A stretch of DNA of 64,000 bases from Cardinalis cardinalis (lineage: Eukaryota > Chordata > Aves > Passeriformes > Cardinalidae), in assembly GCA_014549065.1 (NCBI GenBank), contig JACDOX010000015.1:1-64000 (forward strand). Direction: 5' to 3'. The notes under the pieces are model-generated. The model worked only from the letters and a program-made list of their open reading frames with translations. It was not told where the DNA came from and did not search any database. The position numbers were made by a program, and so were the translations under genes. Positions 23,816-38,800 of the stretch are shown here, piece after piece. How positions within the stretch are numbered: position 1 is the stretch's first letter; each line of letters opens with the position of its first letter.

Positions 23816-26800
23816 CTGCAAGAAGGGAACAAAACATTACAAGTGACTGGTGAGCAGGGAAACTGGCTTGCATGTTCCCACCAGGAGGTTCAGAGCAGTA
23901 CCTTAGTCATCTAAGGATAGAGTCAGCTGCTCTGATTTCAGCTCTGACAATTCATTGCCCCTGCCTGCAGTATGGACTGCACTACACCACTGATCATCTG
24001 GGAAATATGCATAATGGTAAAGGTACCTATCTCATGGAGTATTGGTTTTCACAAATCTAATGGCTGAAAAAGTCTTACAGTGTTAGGAGAGGGATGCACA
24101 ATGAAATAATTGGTTTGTTGAGTTTCAGTTGACATATTATATTATTAATGAATATTTTACAGCCATCTACCTCTGGCTAGAAGTTGATAGGACTGATTTT
24201 ATTCTAATAAACTACCACGTTGTCCTCTACTGAGATTGATACTGCAAATACACTGCACCTAGGAACAAAATAATAACAAGTACAGAGACTGGCTACAAAG
24301 CATGCTCTGGAACATTTATCAATTCTAATAAAGGCAAGGAGCAGTAAAGTCAGGATGAAGTCCTGAAATATGCTCAGTGGCTTAGGGCATACTTTGCTCC
24401 ACTCAATGACTCAACATCTTAAGGAGTCAAGAATCCAAATGAGCATTCCAGTGCCTGGTGTGCATTAGGGCAGCTCTAGAAGATTATTAACTTCTGTTGA
24501 ATTTCCAAGAGCCATTTCAAGCACAGTTGTAAGGCCTTTCCCAACAGCTGCTCAGACGAACAGCCATAAACACATTCTAGGCAGGTTATTGCCCCTTCCA
24601 GTACCTAACATGATTTGAAGCACAAGGAAGAAGAGGAGCTCACCTCATTGTGTTCCAAGCAGGCGATCATGATCTCTGCCAGTATGACCACCCCCGTGCG
24701 TCCCACGCCAGCGCTGCAGTGCACCAGCAGCGGCGGGTTGGGGCTCCTGGGCTCTGCCGTGCTGTTGGTGTGGCGCCGCACCGACTGGATCTCCTCCAGG
24801 TATGCTGCCACGTTCAACAGGACACAAATCAGTCATTTAGGAGATGAAGCCACATAAGCTNTGCTATTATGCTGTATGACCACCAGAGAGTAGTAATTTA
24901 ACAGTGGACATGCCACAGAGAAAGGATACATTGTACAAATCACAAACCCTCTCCCCAGTTCTAGCATCAGCCATTTGAAGATGCACAAAANGAAAAAAGA
25001 CTGCAACACCACAGAAGTAGGAGCCCATTGTGAGTTATATCTGCCCCATTTTTTAGCTGCATTCTTGTCACATTAGATGCAGAAGTCATACCCCAACCAT
25101 AGCAATACAGATCTACAAGGATCATCTAGCTTTTGTAAGGATTTCCTTGCCTTGTTCTCCTATTCCTACTGAAGACAGCTACAGCTGCAACATACTCAAA
25201 TGCATAGTATGCAGTGTAATTATGGTTTATTCTATATGGACTTCTGATAAATTATTTGCTTTAGACAGAAGGAGTCACTTTAATAAATTGGTATATTCCT
25301 GCAAAAATATAATTCAGTATCTCTTGCTGGTGTGAAGAAACCTCTTACAATGGAATGCTTGGCTTACTTCTCCAAAGCTACTTCATATATAGCAGCCATT
25401 TCAGAAGGTATTAATAGAACACCACAAACCACACCCCAAAACAAAGCTTTAAATACAACTTACATAAAAATCCCTTTAAATCTTCTGGACAGCCATGCTC
25501 TGGCCAGTCAGTATACTGCAAATGCCAAACCGTTCTCTCCTGTCCTGTGAGAAGATGTTTAATCTTCAATCCTGTCGTCGCGTAGCAGCCTGAGTCGGTG
25601 CGGAATCGTGTGGTAATCTTAAATCTTCCATATGTCACAGTGTTGTGTCTTGAACCAAGACGTGGCCAGTATCTGAAGCTTTTTTCTCTCCCACTTTCCT
25701 TAAAAGCAGAACACTTGCTTAACAAGAAACCTAAGAACATTCATACAACTAATGTTCCTGTAGTACCAACTGTATTTCTCCTCCACTAAGCAGCACTAGC
25801 ATGTTACAGCCTCTTACTGGGAAAACCAGCTTTCCAGCAGAAAGAGTTTGCAAATTCATTTTTCTGCCAAAGGAATCAAGACAGAAAGGGGTCACTAGAA
25901 AGTCATCTTCAATCAGTCTAGTTGTTGGAGCAAACATCCCCCTCCTCTAAGAGATGATTTAAAAAATCATTGTGGAATTTCTGGGAGNAACCTGACTCAA
26001 TTTATACTCACTTCCTCTGCTGTCACCATAGCTATGATGGCAATCCCTTGTTCCCAGATCATCTGCCAGAAATCCTGACATGTGTTTTGCAATGGGCCCT
26101 GAGTGGCAATGTAATCCCACTCTATGCCACCAACAGAGATCTGTAAAAACAAAGACATTAGATTAGTAATTATTGAAAACCCTCTCCCCAGTTCTAACAT
26201 CACCCATTTGAAGATGCACAAAATAAAAAAACACTGCAACATCACAGAAGTTGGAGCCCATTGTGAGTTATATCTGCCCCATTTTTTAGCTGCATCTTGT
26301 CACATTAGATGCAGAAGAGACACAATTGTACAGGTTCACAGCTAAATAAATGTATTTTATATCACAAGCTTCANGTAAAACTGAGGAAACAAAATTGTAT
26401 TTCTCTTTAGTGAATTTAAGGTATTTTAGCAAATTCAGGTTTAGAGAAGNTTTCATACTCTGGTGCTGTAAATATTATTACATTACTAGTTGTTATTTCC
26501 TAAAAAAAATATTATCTTGCTTGAGGAGGGTCAACATTTGTGAATAAAGCAGAGAAACTATGATGCCATGTCAGTATACAAACAGATTTATTAAAAAAAG
26601 ACAGTAACACAAATCNTGCTTTAACAATCTCAACTCTTTTCAGAAAAAGCAACTGTAGTTGTGCTTAGAGCAGATAGATGTACTGAAAAATGAACTGCCT
26701 TCAAGGTTCTTGAAGACACCCTTCAAATTCTTTTAAATAGAGCTTAAAGAGTTAAGGATGGGGAAAGAAGGCAGCTGAAGGTATTGAAAAAGCCAGTTTN

Positions 26801-29800
26801 CCCCTCGCTCTGGCTCTAACCATCCAAAAAACTTAAGCTAGGAGCTAGCTTACTGCCCATTGTGAATACAGCCTGAGAGCACAAAAAAGGAAGAAATAAT
26901 GATTGTCACTGCAGCTCCAAAATATCATAGTCATTGCAGAGATCCCAGTTTGCTNTAAACCTATTTGCCTCCTTAGCTCTGGGCAGAATGGAGATGCCTT
27001 CTGTTAGCAGAATTCCCAGAGAGGNAACACAGAAAAGCGACAGTAGATCAAATCAACACAGAAGCAAAATGCAGAAGATCCCTCCAATAATTAACCCTCC
27101 ATAATTCTAGGTGATTAGGAAAACAGATTCCTGCTTTCCCCAGAGAAACCCTGGAGAAGAAAAGAAAGAGAGAGAGATGGAGGGATCATCACTGATCTCA
27201 CCAAACCAAAAACTGATGGGCAGATACATTTTCAGTTGCACATGAACTGTGGAATTTTTTTCCAAGAGCATTTTTCTCACCTTGATATGGGATGCATTGA
27301 TGTAACCCGTGTTGTTTTCTTTGGTTGGGACCAGCTCCACCCTGGTATCATCGTAGGGAAGGACGTCCTGGAAGCGGTTCCTCTCGGCGTTCTCCGGCAG
27401 CCGGGCTATGGAGCACTCCCCGTCCAGCAGCCTTTTCTTCTGGATGCGCTCGTACTCCGTGAACACCATCCCCTGCTCCAGCCGCTGCTCCAGGGCTCTG
27501 CACTGCAGCACAGCACACAGACATGCAAGGTCACACTCTGAGGGGAGTCTGTTCATACAGAGAACTCATGAANTATAAAATGGATGTATTTTCTTCTCCT
27601 CCATACTTCTGCAATGCTTTTCCAGCTATTAATGTTTCCACAAGCATACCAGAATAAATTAGAGGCAATCCTAACCAGCAGGAATTTTGTTCAAGTGAAA
27701 ACTAAGCAGCCTGTTATACTTCACTAAGTCACAAAGATTTATTTGGATACTGCTGGTAAAGGAAAANTTACTTCATAGTTTCTGTAAAGACAGCCCATCT
27801 GGGGACAAAAAAATTGCCCAACCAGACAGCTATACCATANTGCATACTGCTTCAAATACCTTTGATCCACCTGCTCAATATAGCAGCTAGGTGACATCAT
27901 TTCAAAGGTCTCCTTTAACCTTAGAATAAACACAAAAATAATAATAAAAAACTTCACAAACTTAGTTTTTTTGGATGGAGGAAAACTCTTAGAAAAAAAT
28001 CTAGCAGGAAAGCTGCCTTAGAAACTTGCTGCAGTTAAAGTATAAACCCAGATTTTTTTTCTAATAGTATAATTCAATCTTTTTTATTTAATAAACTACT
28101 CCCTCCTCCCCTTTATTCTTTCAAAACCAAGTTGTTTCTAAATCATAAGACACTTCTGGAATTTCTGCATCTCTCTGCCAACAATAAGGAGGAATAATAT
28201 GTAAGATTTCAGCCAGAAAATTTCATCTATGTCACATGTCTCCAGATTCTTACAGCAACTGCTCTGTGGTGTCAGGTCATAGAAGTGTCTTATATCAAGT
28301 AAGTATGCCAAATGTTACAGAGGAAGGTGTAAACTTCCCTCATATGCAATTTGCACAACAATACATCAACTGCACAAACTCATTTATTATCTTTAGGCTA
28401 AACTCACATATTTAAACTGACAATAGCATGAAGCTGAGCATTTTTTGGACTAGTTTTTACTTTTACATTTTTTTATCCTGACACAAGCTGATGGAGTCTT
28501 ATGTTTCTCAAAGAATGATCCTCAAATTCTAGAACCNGATGTCCTCTCATTGATCTGACATCCTCTACTGAGTTTAAAACTTCAGCACATCAAACAAGTT
28601 CTATCTATATTTCTTGGGCTCTACCTGAACAAAACAAATAAATACAATCTGCATGAGTTGTATTCTGGAGATGCAATTTAATTGCAAATCTTACTCTAAA
28701 CAGCATATGAATTACTAATAATTGCAAANAAAATCAATCTCACACTCAGAATTCTAAATTTCACACCTTTTCACTCTGGAAAACCTAAAATTGAGAAAGC
28801 AGGATGAGTTGCACAAAAATATATGAGTAGGTACTAGTTAATTCACTTCTGTATGTTCAAAGGGTAAACTATAATTGAATCACTGTCATCTTAAAGAAAA
28901 ATCTGAGTTATACCCAATACTTCTAGCAATGACTTGTCAACCTGGAATCTTTTTATTTTGTTTCTATTCTCAGCATTTGAGTTGCCTTAATACAAAGTAT
29001 TTTACAGTCAATAAAATGTACCGTTCATAATAATGTAATTCTGAAAAATTGCTATTGTAAATCAAGCATTAAAAACTCCAACATACTCGTTCATCATTTG
29101 TTGCTCTCGTTGATTCTTCCTTCCCCTCATCTGGCAGAGGCATCCTCGTCAATGCNAGTCCATTCAGGGCAGCTAGCTTCAGAGGCCCCATTTTTTTTGC
29201 ATCATTTTTATTCTTTTTCATACCCTGCAAAAGAAAAGCTAAAACTTGTAGATATTCTTAAATATCTGATGAAGTTATAAAGCAGAAACCAGATGTGTTC
29301 AACTAAGCAAAAGATCCTTCTCTGGCCCCTTCTGTGAACAGCTCTGACCTTTTTCTTTGATAAGCACTGCAGTGAGAGATTAGGGTGGTGGGACTACATT
29401 CCTCCAGGGACACAGCACAGGTCTGTCTTCATTCCAGACAGGTTAATGAAACTGCATGAGAATGACAAATATTGTTCTCTACAAAGCTCACCACTGAGGG
29501 TGTGAGGTGGCAACTGCAGATACTTAACATTCTTGAACTGACCTGGGAACATTTCCCAAACCCAAAAATACATAACAATGATTCCTTACTAGACTATTCA
29601 GTTTGCAGGCACTTTTCTTCCCTACAATCAGACAATGACCATCCACCTTTAAGATATTTGGATATAGTTAAATGTTTTACTAAGTTTGCAACAAACTTGA
29701 CATACAAAACATNAATACAGAACTGCAGACACATTTGAGTCCTGGACTGGGCCACAAATCTAATTTACAGAATTACCATTCAGTATTTGGTGAAAAATAT

Positions 29801-32800
29801 CAAAGGGGGATTTCTATGAAGCAATCAATTCAAATTATTCTTTTTAAATGGGTAAAAGGAAACTTCATCATTCCTCCCATTGCTAAGTTTAATTGTTAAC
29901 AAAAATACACAGAAAATATGAGCACATCTGCTGCTTGAATGNTAATGCTTTCAAAAGTTAAATGGTNGTAAGAAATAGGAAGACAAACCTAGGATGAGAC
30001 TGCATCTAAAAGTGAAGTGAACACAAACACAACAATAAAAGTTCATTGNAAAGCAAAATGTGCAAGCATTGATTGGGGCCAGCTTTGTAACTAGGACATT
30101 CATCTCCATTGTGAATACAATGAAAGGTAATGTTCTGTATTATGCAACAACACTTAAATGTTTCTGAAGCAAAAACTATGTTACAAACACTTGCAATGAA
30201 AATGTTCCAATATTAATTTAATTTAAAGGTTGACGGGAACACGCCGTAACTACCTAANTGTCAAAAGGAAAAGCAGGGTACGATTTTGGTAGACACATTA
30301 CTGTCTGAAAATGTGTCTTTTGGAGAACAAGTAGTAAGTAACTATCTAAATGTGAACACAAGGACAAAGCTATATCCTTTTTTCCTTACAGCCACATTAA
30401 AAAACAGGAGAGAAAAATGTAGAAAAACATACAAGCTGATGGAGGTTCATTTAATTGCGTTCAGCTCCATGTCTGGCTGGCAGACAAAAACTTGTGAGAG
30501 TAGTAACTATTTCAATACACAGCTTTTGCATAGGTTAGTTTTTGCAATATCTGCTATTAACACAGCAGTACAATTTATATAGCAGTTCCCCTGCAGTCCA
30601 GTTTGTGCAGGAAACTATTTGACACTAACTCAGGTATCGATCAAATTTAAAAGGCAAAATAATTTTATAAAATGGTCTTCCTCTATTAGCATCTGAAATC
30701 TGCCACTAACTACATAAAACTGAACAAAATTTTAAANCAAAGTGGGCACTAAGGAGTGCCAGTGAAATTGTGCAGTCCACACAGACCTTGATGTTTCTCT
30801 GAGATGGGAATTACAGAAAAGGTGAAACTTGCAGTTTTTCACTATTTACNGTGTCCTAAGATTGGAGTAGGAGAAAGAGATGTGGCAAGCAAGAAGTACC
30901 TTCAGCAGGACAAAAACAGCTTGAAGAGAAGGCAAAAGGGAGAGGATATGAAAAAAGGAAAGCATGAAGTAAAGAAGAAAATGCAAGNAAAGAATTTATT
31001 CCTTAAGGTGTCAGGTTCCCTCTTAGGTCAGAAGAAGCAGGTAAACAATTTTTTTAAAAGTAAACATTTCGGCTACATATCATTTTTCAGTGAGAGAAAG
31101 ATAAGAAAGTTGAATAGAAAGAGTTGCTTCTGCTCCAGATAAGAAGTAGNGCAGAATAGGGATCTAGAACTTATTTTAAATTAGCTCTTTCTAAAGTTCC
31201 TAGCCAGGTTAGGTTTTCAGATGGATGGAGACTGCACAGCTGGATTTGTGTGGGTCGACTAAGCAAACAGAACTCAGACATGGCAGAGAAGGGGATAAAA
31301 GATAGCTAAGCAAAGTTAACTAGGGAAACATAGAAATACAAGGCTTANGGTAGCTTTAATTCAAATGTTTTAAAAGCATCTCAGACTGACTAAAAGAACC
31401 CCAAACCTCAAACANAAACAACAATCAACTGCTACAGACAACTCAAAACAAGACAAATAGTATCCACTTACACCTAGAGGGGGAAGGCCTTCCACAATAT
31501 TCTTCTTCCCAGACAAAAGATCGGACACAGGTCTCTTCTTTACTGAATCTTTCCTTACTCTGTATCTCCCTGATGTTGTAAGATCAGATTCTGACATAGA
31601 TGGAGTAAGCAGTCCTTCCCCTCTTCTCTGTACCTGGCTTTCTACTAGTAAATGAACAGGGCTCATATCTTTCATTCTCTTTTCTGCCTCTGTGATGTGT
31701 AATTTAGGCTCAAGGATATGCAAAGGGCCAGCAGATGAAGCAACAGAGCTATAAGGGTAGTTCAGTACTGAATCATGAGAATAACCTCCCAGAACAGATG
31801 AAAGTTGGGTTTGATCTTCAGGGAGAGGAGAAAGACTTGNACTGGCCTTACTCTCTTCTTCAAATTCTTCTTCTTCCTCACTACTGTGAATCAGCATAGT
31901 GGCATCTGAAAGGGTTTTCTTGTGATCACAGTTCACGCATTCTTCTTGCTCACCTTCTTTCTGCTTCGTTCTCTCCATCAGAATGTTGGGCTGTGATCCT
32001 TCTGAGATAACTCTTGGAAGAGCCACATCTGCTGCAGAAGCTGACATGGTTCTCTCTTTAATTCTTATTCCTTCAAAGCTGGGAGTCAAGCCAGCTATTT
32101 CAATACTGTTCCTTTTCTGCAGCTGAGCGTGGCGTGCCGATGTCAGAGGTTCACTGACCTCCTGAAGAGAATGAGCCACAGGCAGGCTGTCCTCCTGGAA
32201 TGTCTGCACAGAGTGGTGCACTCGCCTGGTGATGAGATCTGGGTTGCTGCTGCTGATGTAGATGTGCCGGGAAAGGTCTGGAGTGCTGTTTGCAGGCCTG
32301 GGGTACGGGTACGGGGGAGGCGGGCGATAGACTTGAGTCTTCATTATGTTGGGTGCTGGGTAATCCTGGGACTGGAGCTGCGCGTTTGTCAACTCAGGCA
32401 CACTGACTGCCCCAACAACTGGGCGCTTTTCAGCAGGATAGGGGTAGGGGGATTGGCTGTGGAAGCTGTAGTTCAGGTTAAATGGATAATGACTAGACTG
32501 TGGGGCAGCAAAGTGGGCATGCTCTCGAATTTCAGGCTGACTGTAAACTAAGGCATCGGGCCTGCTGTAAGCGTATGTGTTGCTGATGTTAAGATTTCTC
32601 ATTGAATGACTCTGCCTTTCTGTGTGCACCATCCCCCTGTTGAGCTGTCTCATCACAGTCTCNTAGTCTGGCGTGGGACGGTAAGAAGGTGGTATTAGTG
32701 CACTATGTCTGTGTGATGGGACATAGTCAGTTCTGAGCACATCNCTTCCAGTAATGCTTGGGTTAGAGGACATGGGGGATGGCTGCANGTAATGCTGTGG

Positions 32801-35800
32801 ATTGTTCAAGGAGTTTGTGCTGTGTGCACTATAGACACTCCCATTGCGGATCCGACCACTGTAGTCGTGAGGGGCTCTATCCAAGCTAGTCTGAGAGTGA
32901 CAGTAGTATCCATTCTGATTGCTCACAAAGAGGTTATCTGAAAGCAAAGTGTAAGAACAATCTTTATGTCCAGGACATCAAACAAAGTTATCCTCTATTA
33001 AGACGTAGCTAAGGCAATGTTTGAGATTTTTAAAACCTCAGTTATTCTTAGCCATGTATTGAAATGGGAAGGAAAAAAACCCAAACCAAAATCCCAGCTT
33101 TTCTGTTGTTGTTGATACCCAAGGTATATACACCAGAATAATGTATTATATTTATTTCAATCATGTAAATCCCTACNAAAAAACACCATCTGTTTATGAA
33201 TTACTTTCTTCTCTTTAGGATAGGCTTCCTAAGTTTAAGTCCAAAATAAACAAAGTTCATATCAATCTTAAGCCACACCACTGAAAAAATTAATGTCTAC
33301 ACTAGAATTTGCACTAATGTACTCAGTTTGAACAGCAAAGAAAGAAAGAAAGGGAAAAAAAAAACCACAACAAAAAAACAAACCAAAACAAAAATACCAC
33401 CAAAACCCTAAAAANAGCCCATAACAAGCAAACAAAATCCCTTGCACTTCTCTCTTCTACTCCTTCAGGACGCATATAGGTATAGCACAAGACCNCAAAA
33501 AAAACCAAATTACCTTTTCTCCAGAAATTTCAAAGGCAGTTTAAACTACCACCATATATTGTTCACACATATATATATACACCTACACTGTAAAGAAAAT
33601 GTTCCAACAGTTCATACACCCAAGACATATTTAATAATTTTAATTACTATTTCATTGGATGTACAATTTGCCAGTCTCCAGATTCAGTCATTGCTGTAGA
33701 TGCCTTCATGATTTAACTGTTTGGCTTCACCAAAATAACTGCCACACTTATGTTAATGAATTTGCTGAAAACCAAAAATTGTTTTATGAAAAAAATGTTC
33801 AAAAATTGGATACTTGTAATAGCAAGTACCCAGCAATACTTACAACACTAAACTGAAAGAATTCAGTTACATTCTGAATGCAGCTGAATACTTGTACTTC
33901 ATTTAGATCTGTGTAACTCCATTTTGATAGAAAGTGTGCTTATTCCCTTCNCAGTGAGCTGGCCATTTAGAGTACTATTCATCCAGCAGATTTGTAGGTC
34001 TGTTCCTATCAAACTCGAGGAGACCTTGCAAAGGATTAGATTCAGCCCTTCAGGGCAGCAACTTTGTTAATTAGAGACACAATGTGTAACAATCAAAATA
34101 ATGAGAGCAAGCAGCCATGACTCCCCTGTAAAGTGCTAAGGTAAGGAGTCTAAATTGCTTGAGAATATTAGTTAGGGTTTGCTTGGGGATTTTTCTTTCT
34201 TTGTTTCAACCAAATATATACCAAGTCCATAACCTGCAAACTTCTTTAGCCTTTGAATTCCTCAACACCTTGTAGTCTAGCAAACTTAGACAAATATCTC
34301 TCTTCCCGCATTCTGACTTTAATTTTTTAAANTTTTTTTTAGTTGTGCGAATTGTCTTGGGGCAATCTCTTTGCAGCTATTAAGACCAATATTGACAAGG
34401 ATCTCACAATGCCATAACATGCCAGTTTCATACAGGGACCAAAAAAAGCAATACTCAGCTTAAACTCACACACGACACCTCAGTCTACAGTTGCTGCACA
34501 TGCTATCCTAACTAGAATTGCTCTACTCCCATAGGAGAGTACATGGAGGAGCAGCAGTGGAGGAAACTGGGGTTTTTGGCCTGGAGAAAAAGGAGCCCAG
34601 GGAGAACCTTACTGCTCTCTACANCTATCTGAAGGGAGGTTGCACTGANGTGTGTTTGTGTCCTCCCAGGTAACAAGTGGCAGGACAAGAAGAATGGCCT
34701 CAGGGAAGTTGCATCAGGGGAGGTTTAGATTGGATATTAGGAAATTTCTTCTTGGAAAGAGTGGTGAAGCATTGGAACAGGCTTGTCCAGGGAAGAGGTG
34801 GAGTCACTATCCCTGGAGGTATTTAGCAGACCTGTAGATGTGGCNCCTGGGGACATGGTTTAGTGATGGATTTGAGAGTGCTGTGTTGATGGCTAGACTT
34901 GGTAATCCTACAGGTCCTTTCCAGCCTAAAAAATTCTGTGATTTCATAACTGTATNTCACATTAGCCTGCATGTCTAGAGTAGCAGCAAGCACCTCAATG
35001 ACTGTTCTAGTACAAACCTACCCCATGTTCACCTAACAATTTATTCAGCTATAGCTAAAGTAGCTACACATATAAATTAAGTTTTTACCTTCTAAAATTG
35101 TGTAGTGTGGCCATGGANTTAATGAACTTACCTTGGGAAGTTGCATATGGTTCACTATAATGACCATTGTAATGCAGCTGAGGTGGTGGAGGCATCATAT
35201 AAGGCTGAGGCTTGGGCTAAGAAAGCAAATATTGACTATTACTTNAAAACTGATTATTCATTTTAAAAAGAATTATTGAAGTTTTTCTAATACATAATGT
35301 ATACCATTGTATACATATATGTAATATTATATATATTATACATAATACTATACACATAGTAATAATGCGCATTATATAATCTACTATAATATAATGTGTC
35401 TACAAATAAACACATACAAAGCCTTAGTCTTAAGCCATTTCTCTAAATCTGCAATGTAAGTTTCTCCTTTGAGGTCATACCAAAAATAATCAAAAAACTA
35501 GGAACAAAACCTTGAAATTACACTCCACTAACCCAAGACTGTATCTTGCCATCTGACATCTAGTAGAGTCTCCCAGAGACAGTGTTCAAACTGAAACCAG
35601 AAGCATTTAAAATATTTTTCATTGCAATTGTTTTAATTTCACTATTTAGATATTACATAGCAGCTCTTCCTACAAGTCAGAAACAGTTCGTCACATACTA
35701 GACTCATCTTTTTCACTGCTAATTTCATTTCACTGAGGGGAAGTAATAATTGATTCAAAGTCAACTGAAATCCATAAAAATGCAAACATTAATCTATTTG

Positions 35801-38800
35801 CTTTTCTTACCATGGACATCCTGGATGAAGATCGTCTTCTAACAGGATTCACTGTAACTGGCTGAGTTTGTCTGCAGAAGGAATTTAATGATAAGAAATT
35901 ATACTTAACAATAGCAAGACCTATTTCAAAAATCAGAAGGCACTCCCAAATTCAATTAAAAATCACACTTAAATCACATTTCCGGGAGCCAGGCATGTGT
36001 TGGTCTTCCACATGAGCATCAAAAGGAAAGAGCTCGGTGCATTAGCAACCATCAGAAAGCAAANTCAAAAACCCAAGATCAAAATATCTCAGTTAATCTC
36101 CTGTTCTACAAGTTACCTGTTCTAAAACTCAGAAATAAAATTGTTTACAGANGTTACAGGATCTGTAAAGCATTACTATNATGCATTANCATTTGTGTGT
36201 TCTAACATTGATGCTAATGGAATGAATTTTCATAATTTGTTGNATTGGCTCCAGGACAAAGTTCAGAAGTCTTAAGTTCCTTTTTCCCCCANCCTGTGCT
36301 CTTCATCTCATAGCAAGACAGGTCAAAAGACAGCATGATACAAATGCAGGAACAGGTATTTTTTAGTGAGAAAGATGATTTTAAGCTCACCCTTTGGGAA
36401 GTGAAGGACGAGAAAGGATTGGAAAGCGTGGAAGGGAAAGAATGAGGGAAGATTTCTGAGAGCCCTCCTCAGGTGGAGAGTCCAAGGAGTCTCTAAAGAC
36501 AAGGTATGTACAGATTTAGAAAAAAAAACCCTGAAGTTGATACAGGCATGCAAAGGACAGTTTTCAGCTAAGGACCAGATGACAAGAAATCTTAAGAGAA
36601 GAAATAACCAGAAAAGTTTTTTTGAGGACTTAACCTGATGTAAAACCACATTGTGGTTACATTAAGTAATCCTAGAAACAGACATTTAATATAGAACTAC
36701 AGATCTGATGTTATTTAGACAGAAATGCCCAAGTCCCATGAACACACTACTTCTACCNATGCTTCTTATCACTCTCAAAAGACAGACAAGTTTACAAGCT
36801 TTGAGGTATGAGGTTTACTCTATTTCAAATTTTTGTTACTTCTCAAATAAATTAGCATTAAACACGCTAATGAATCACCTATGGCACAAAATACTTGATT
36901 ATCTTTCCACTGGCCTCAGCAGATATCAAACATCTATCTTTCCATGTATGAAGAGGAGAGAAACATATGGGAACCATGCTTNTCCAATGATAGACTATTC
37001 ACTGTGTCTGATTCTCTACTCTTTGACTGAAGAAACTTAACCGAAGGAAAGCTGCTCCAGTAAAGTAGCTCAAATTCCAGCCATTGATTTACAAGTTGGA
37101 GGCCAGCCCATTTAAATTTAATTTGATGAATTGTATTAAATTTGCTTTGCACTGGTGCTACTTGAGCTATCCAGATTCCATGGATATCTAAAGAACCACA
37201 TACCTCATAGCTGTCAATCCAGCACATTCCAGGAGTGCTTCACATACACTGCCCGCCCTTTTAAAGCCCCTAGTGTCCTTTCAGAGCAGTTCACCCAAAC
37301 ACAGGCCAAAACTCTGCTGGTTCCAGCAGCTCACAAGCCATAGCAATATTAGACACCAAAGCAACTGAAGGCTCTCACAGCACTTGGATCAGAAGCAAAG
37401 GCCAAACATTATTACTTATGGTAAGATTTCAGCACTTAATATTGNTTTCTGTTATAAATCAGGATGTATTTCAAAAACTGGGGGTAAGTATTTTCTCAAA
37501 AAAGATTAAGAAAATTAATCCAAGTNATCTAAAAAAGGACAGTAAAGACTTTACAGAGAGAGTGGGAGATTTCACTTCCCAATGAAAGCTGCAAGGGCAC
37601 CAAGAGTTCTGCTAATGCNTTCTACTTACAGGCTGCATTTATTTAGTCTGTAAAATTTGTGTCTAGCCACACACATCCTCCACACATATTTTGCTGTTTC
37701 CATATCTTCCTGCCAAAAAAACAAAACCCAATATTTGCATTAACATTCATACCCTTCACCTGCTTTCAGACAAGCCACTGAAATTTTTAAGATTAAATTA
37801 CCATTGACCAACTTAATTTTTATGTAACTTTATTAATGTCACCAGATTTTCCCTAAAACTCTACTTTAGAGACCCAAATATACACTTTAGTCTAACAATT
37901 TTCTTAGACTTGTGAAATTTGAAAGTAGAAGCCTTTTGTTCANGATACTTATCAGCTATAACACTAACACAATTACAGTTAAGATTACCATAAGATTGTC
38001 AACAGCTGCCTTTTGACAAAAGCAACTGGCAGATGCTGAATAAAATGAATTCTGCAAGGAAAGCCATGGCCCACTCCAGCAAAGCTCTAAGGCTATATTT
38101 GTCTTTAATTGCCATTGACTCAAGTCAAAAAAGCANGCAAGAAATTTTACTGGAACGGATGAAAATTTTTATGACCACATAACCAGACACTTCAATGTAC
38201 TAAACATAAAAGGTCCAATTTTTAATGCCTTCCCATGGAAAGCTAGCCAAAGACAGTGTTATTAAATTTGACATACTCATACAGCTCAAAGCTTCTAAAT
38301 ATATAGATAGTAGGTTTTAACCTTTTAGTTAAATTATCAGTCTTAATTTTTTTTTTTACAGATAACTTTGTGAAAAAAATAAAAATGTACTCACAGTTTG
38401 GAACTGAATTGTCTCTTCTTTGTTTGCCAATTCTAATGCGAAAAAGGATTTATTGTGGGACATGTTGGCAATATCATGCCACCTGCAGACAAAAGGGACA
38501 GGATATGACTGGACAAGCTCTGATTTTCAAACCTCAAAAAATGCAACTGCAAACCAGAACCACCATCAAGAATGTGGATAAAGAACATCCTCATGAGGGG
38601 ACGAGGAGGGGCAGACACTGATCTCCTCCATCCCGTGATCAGGGACTGAGGGAATGCCCTGAAGCTGAGCCAGGGGAGGTTTAGGTTGGATATCAGGAAA
38701 AAGTGTTTCACCCAGAGGGTGGCTGGGCACTGAACAGGCTCCCCAGGGAAATGGTCACAGCGCCACTGACAGAGTTCAAGAAGCNTTTGGACAATGCTCT

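Noticed and set aside
32129..32551. 140-codon plus-strand frame opposite PTPN21 exon 12
   Set aside because: Shadow of the real minus-strand exon, which has clear conserved protein sequence.
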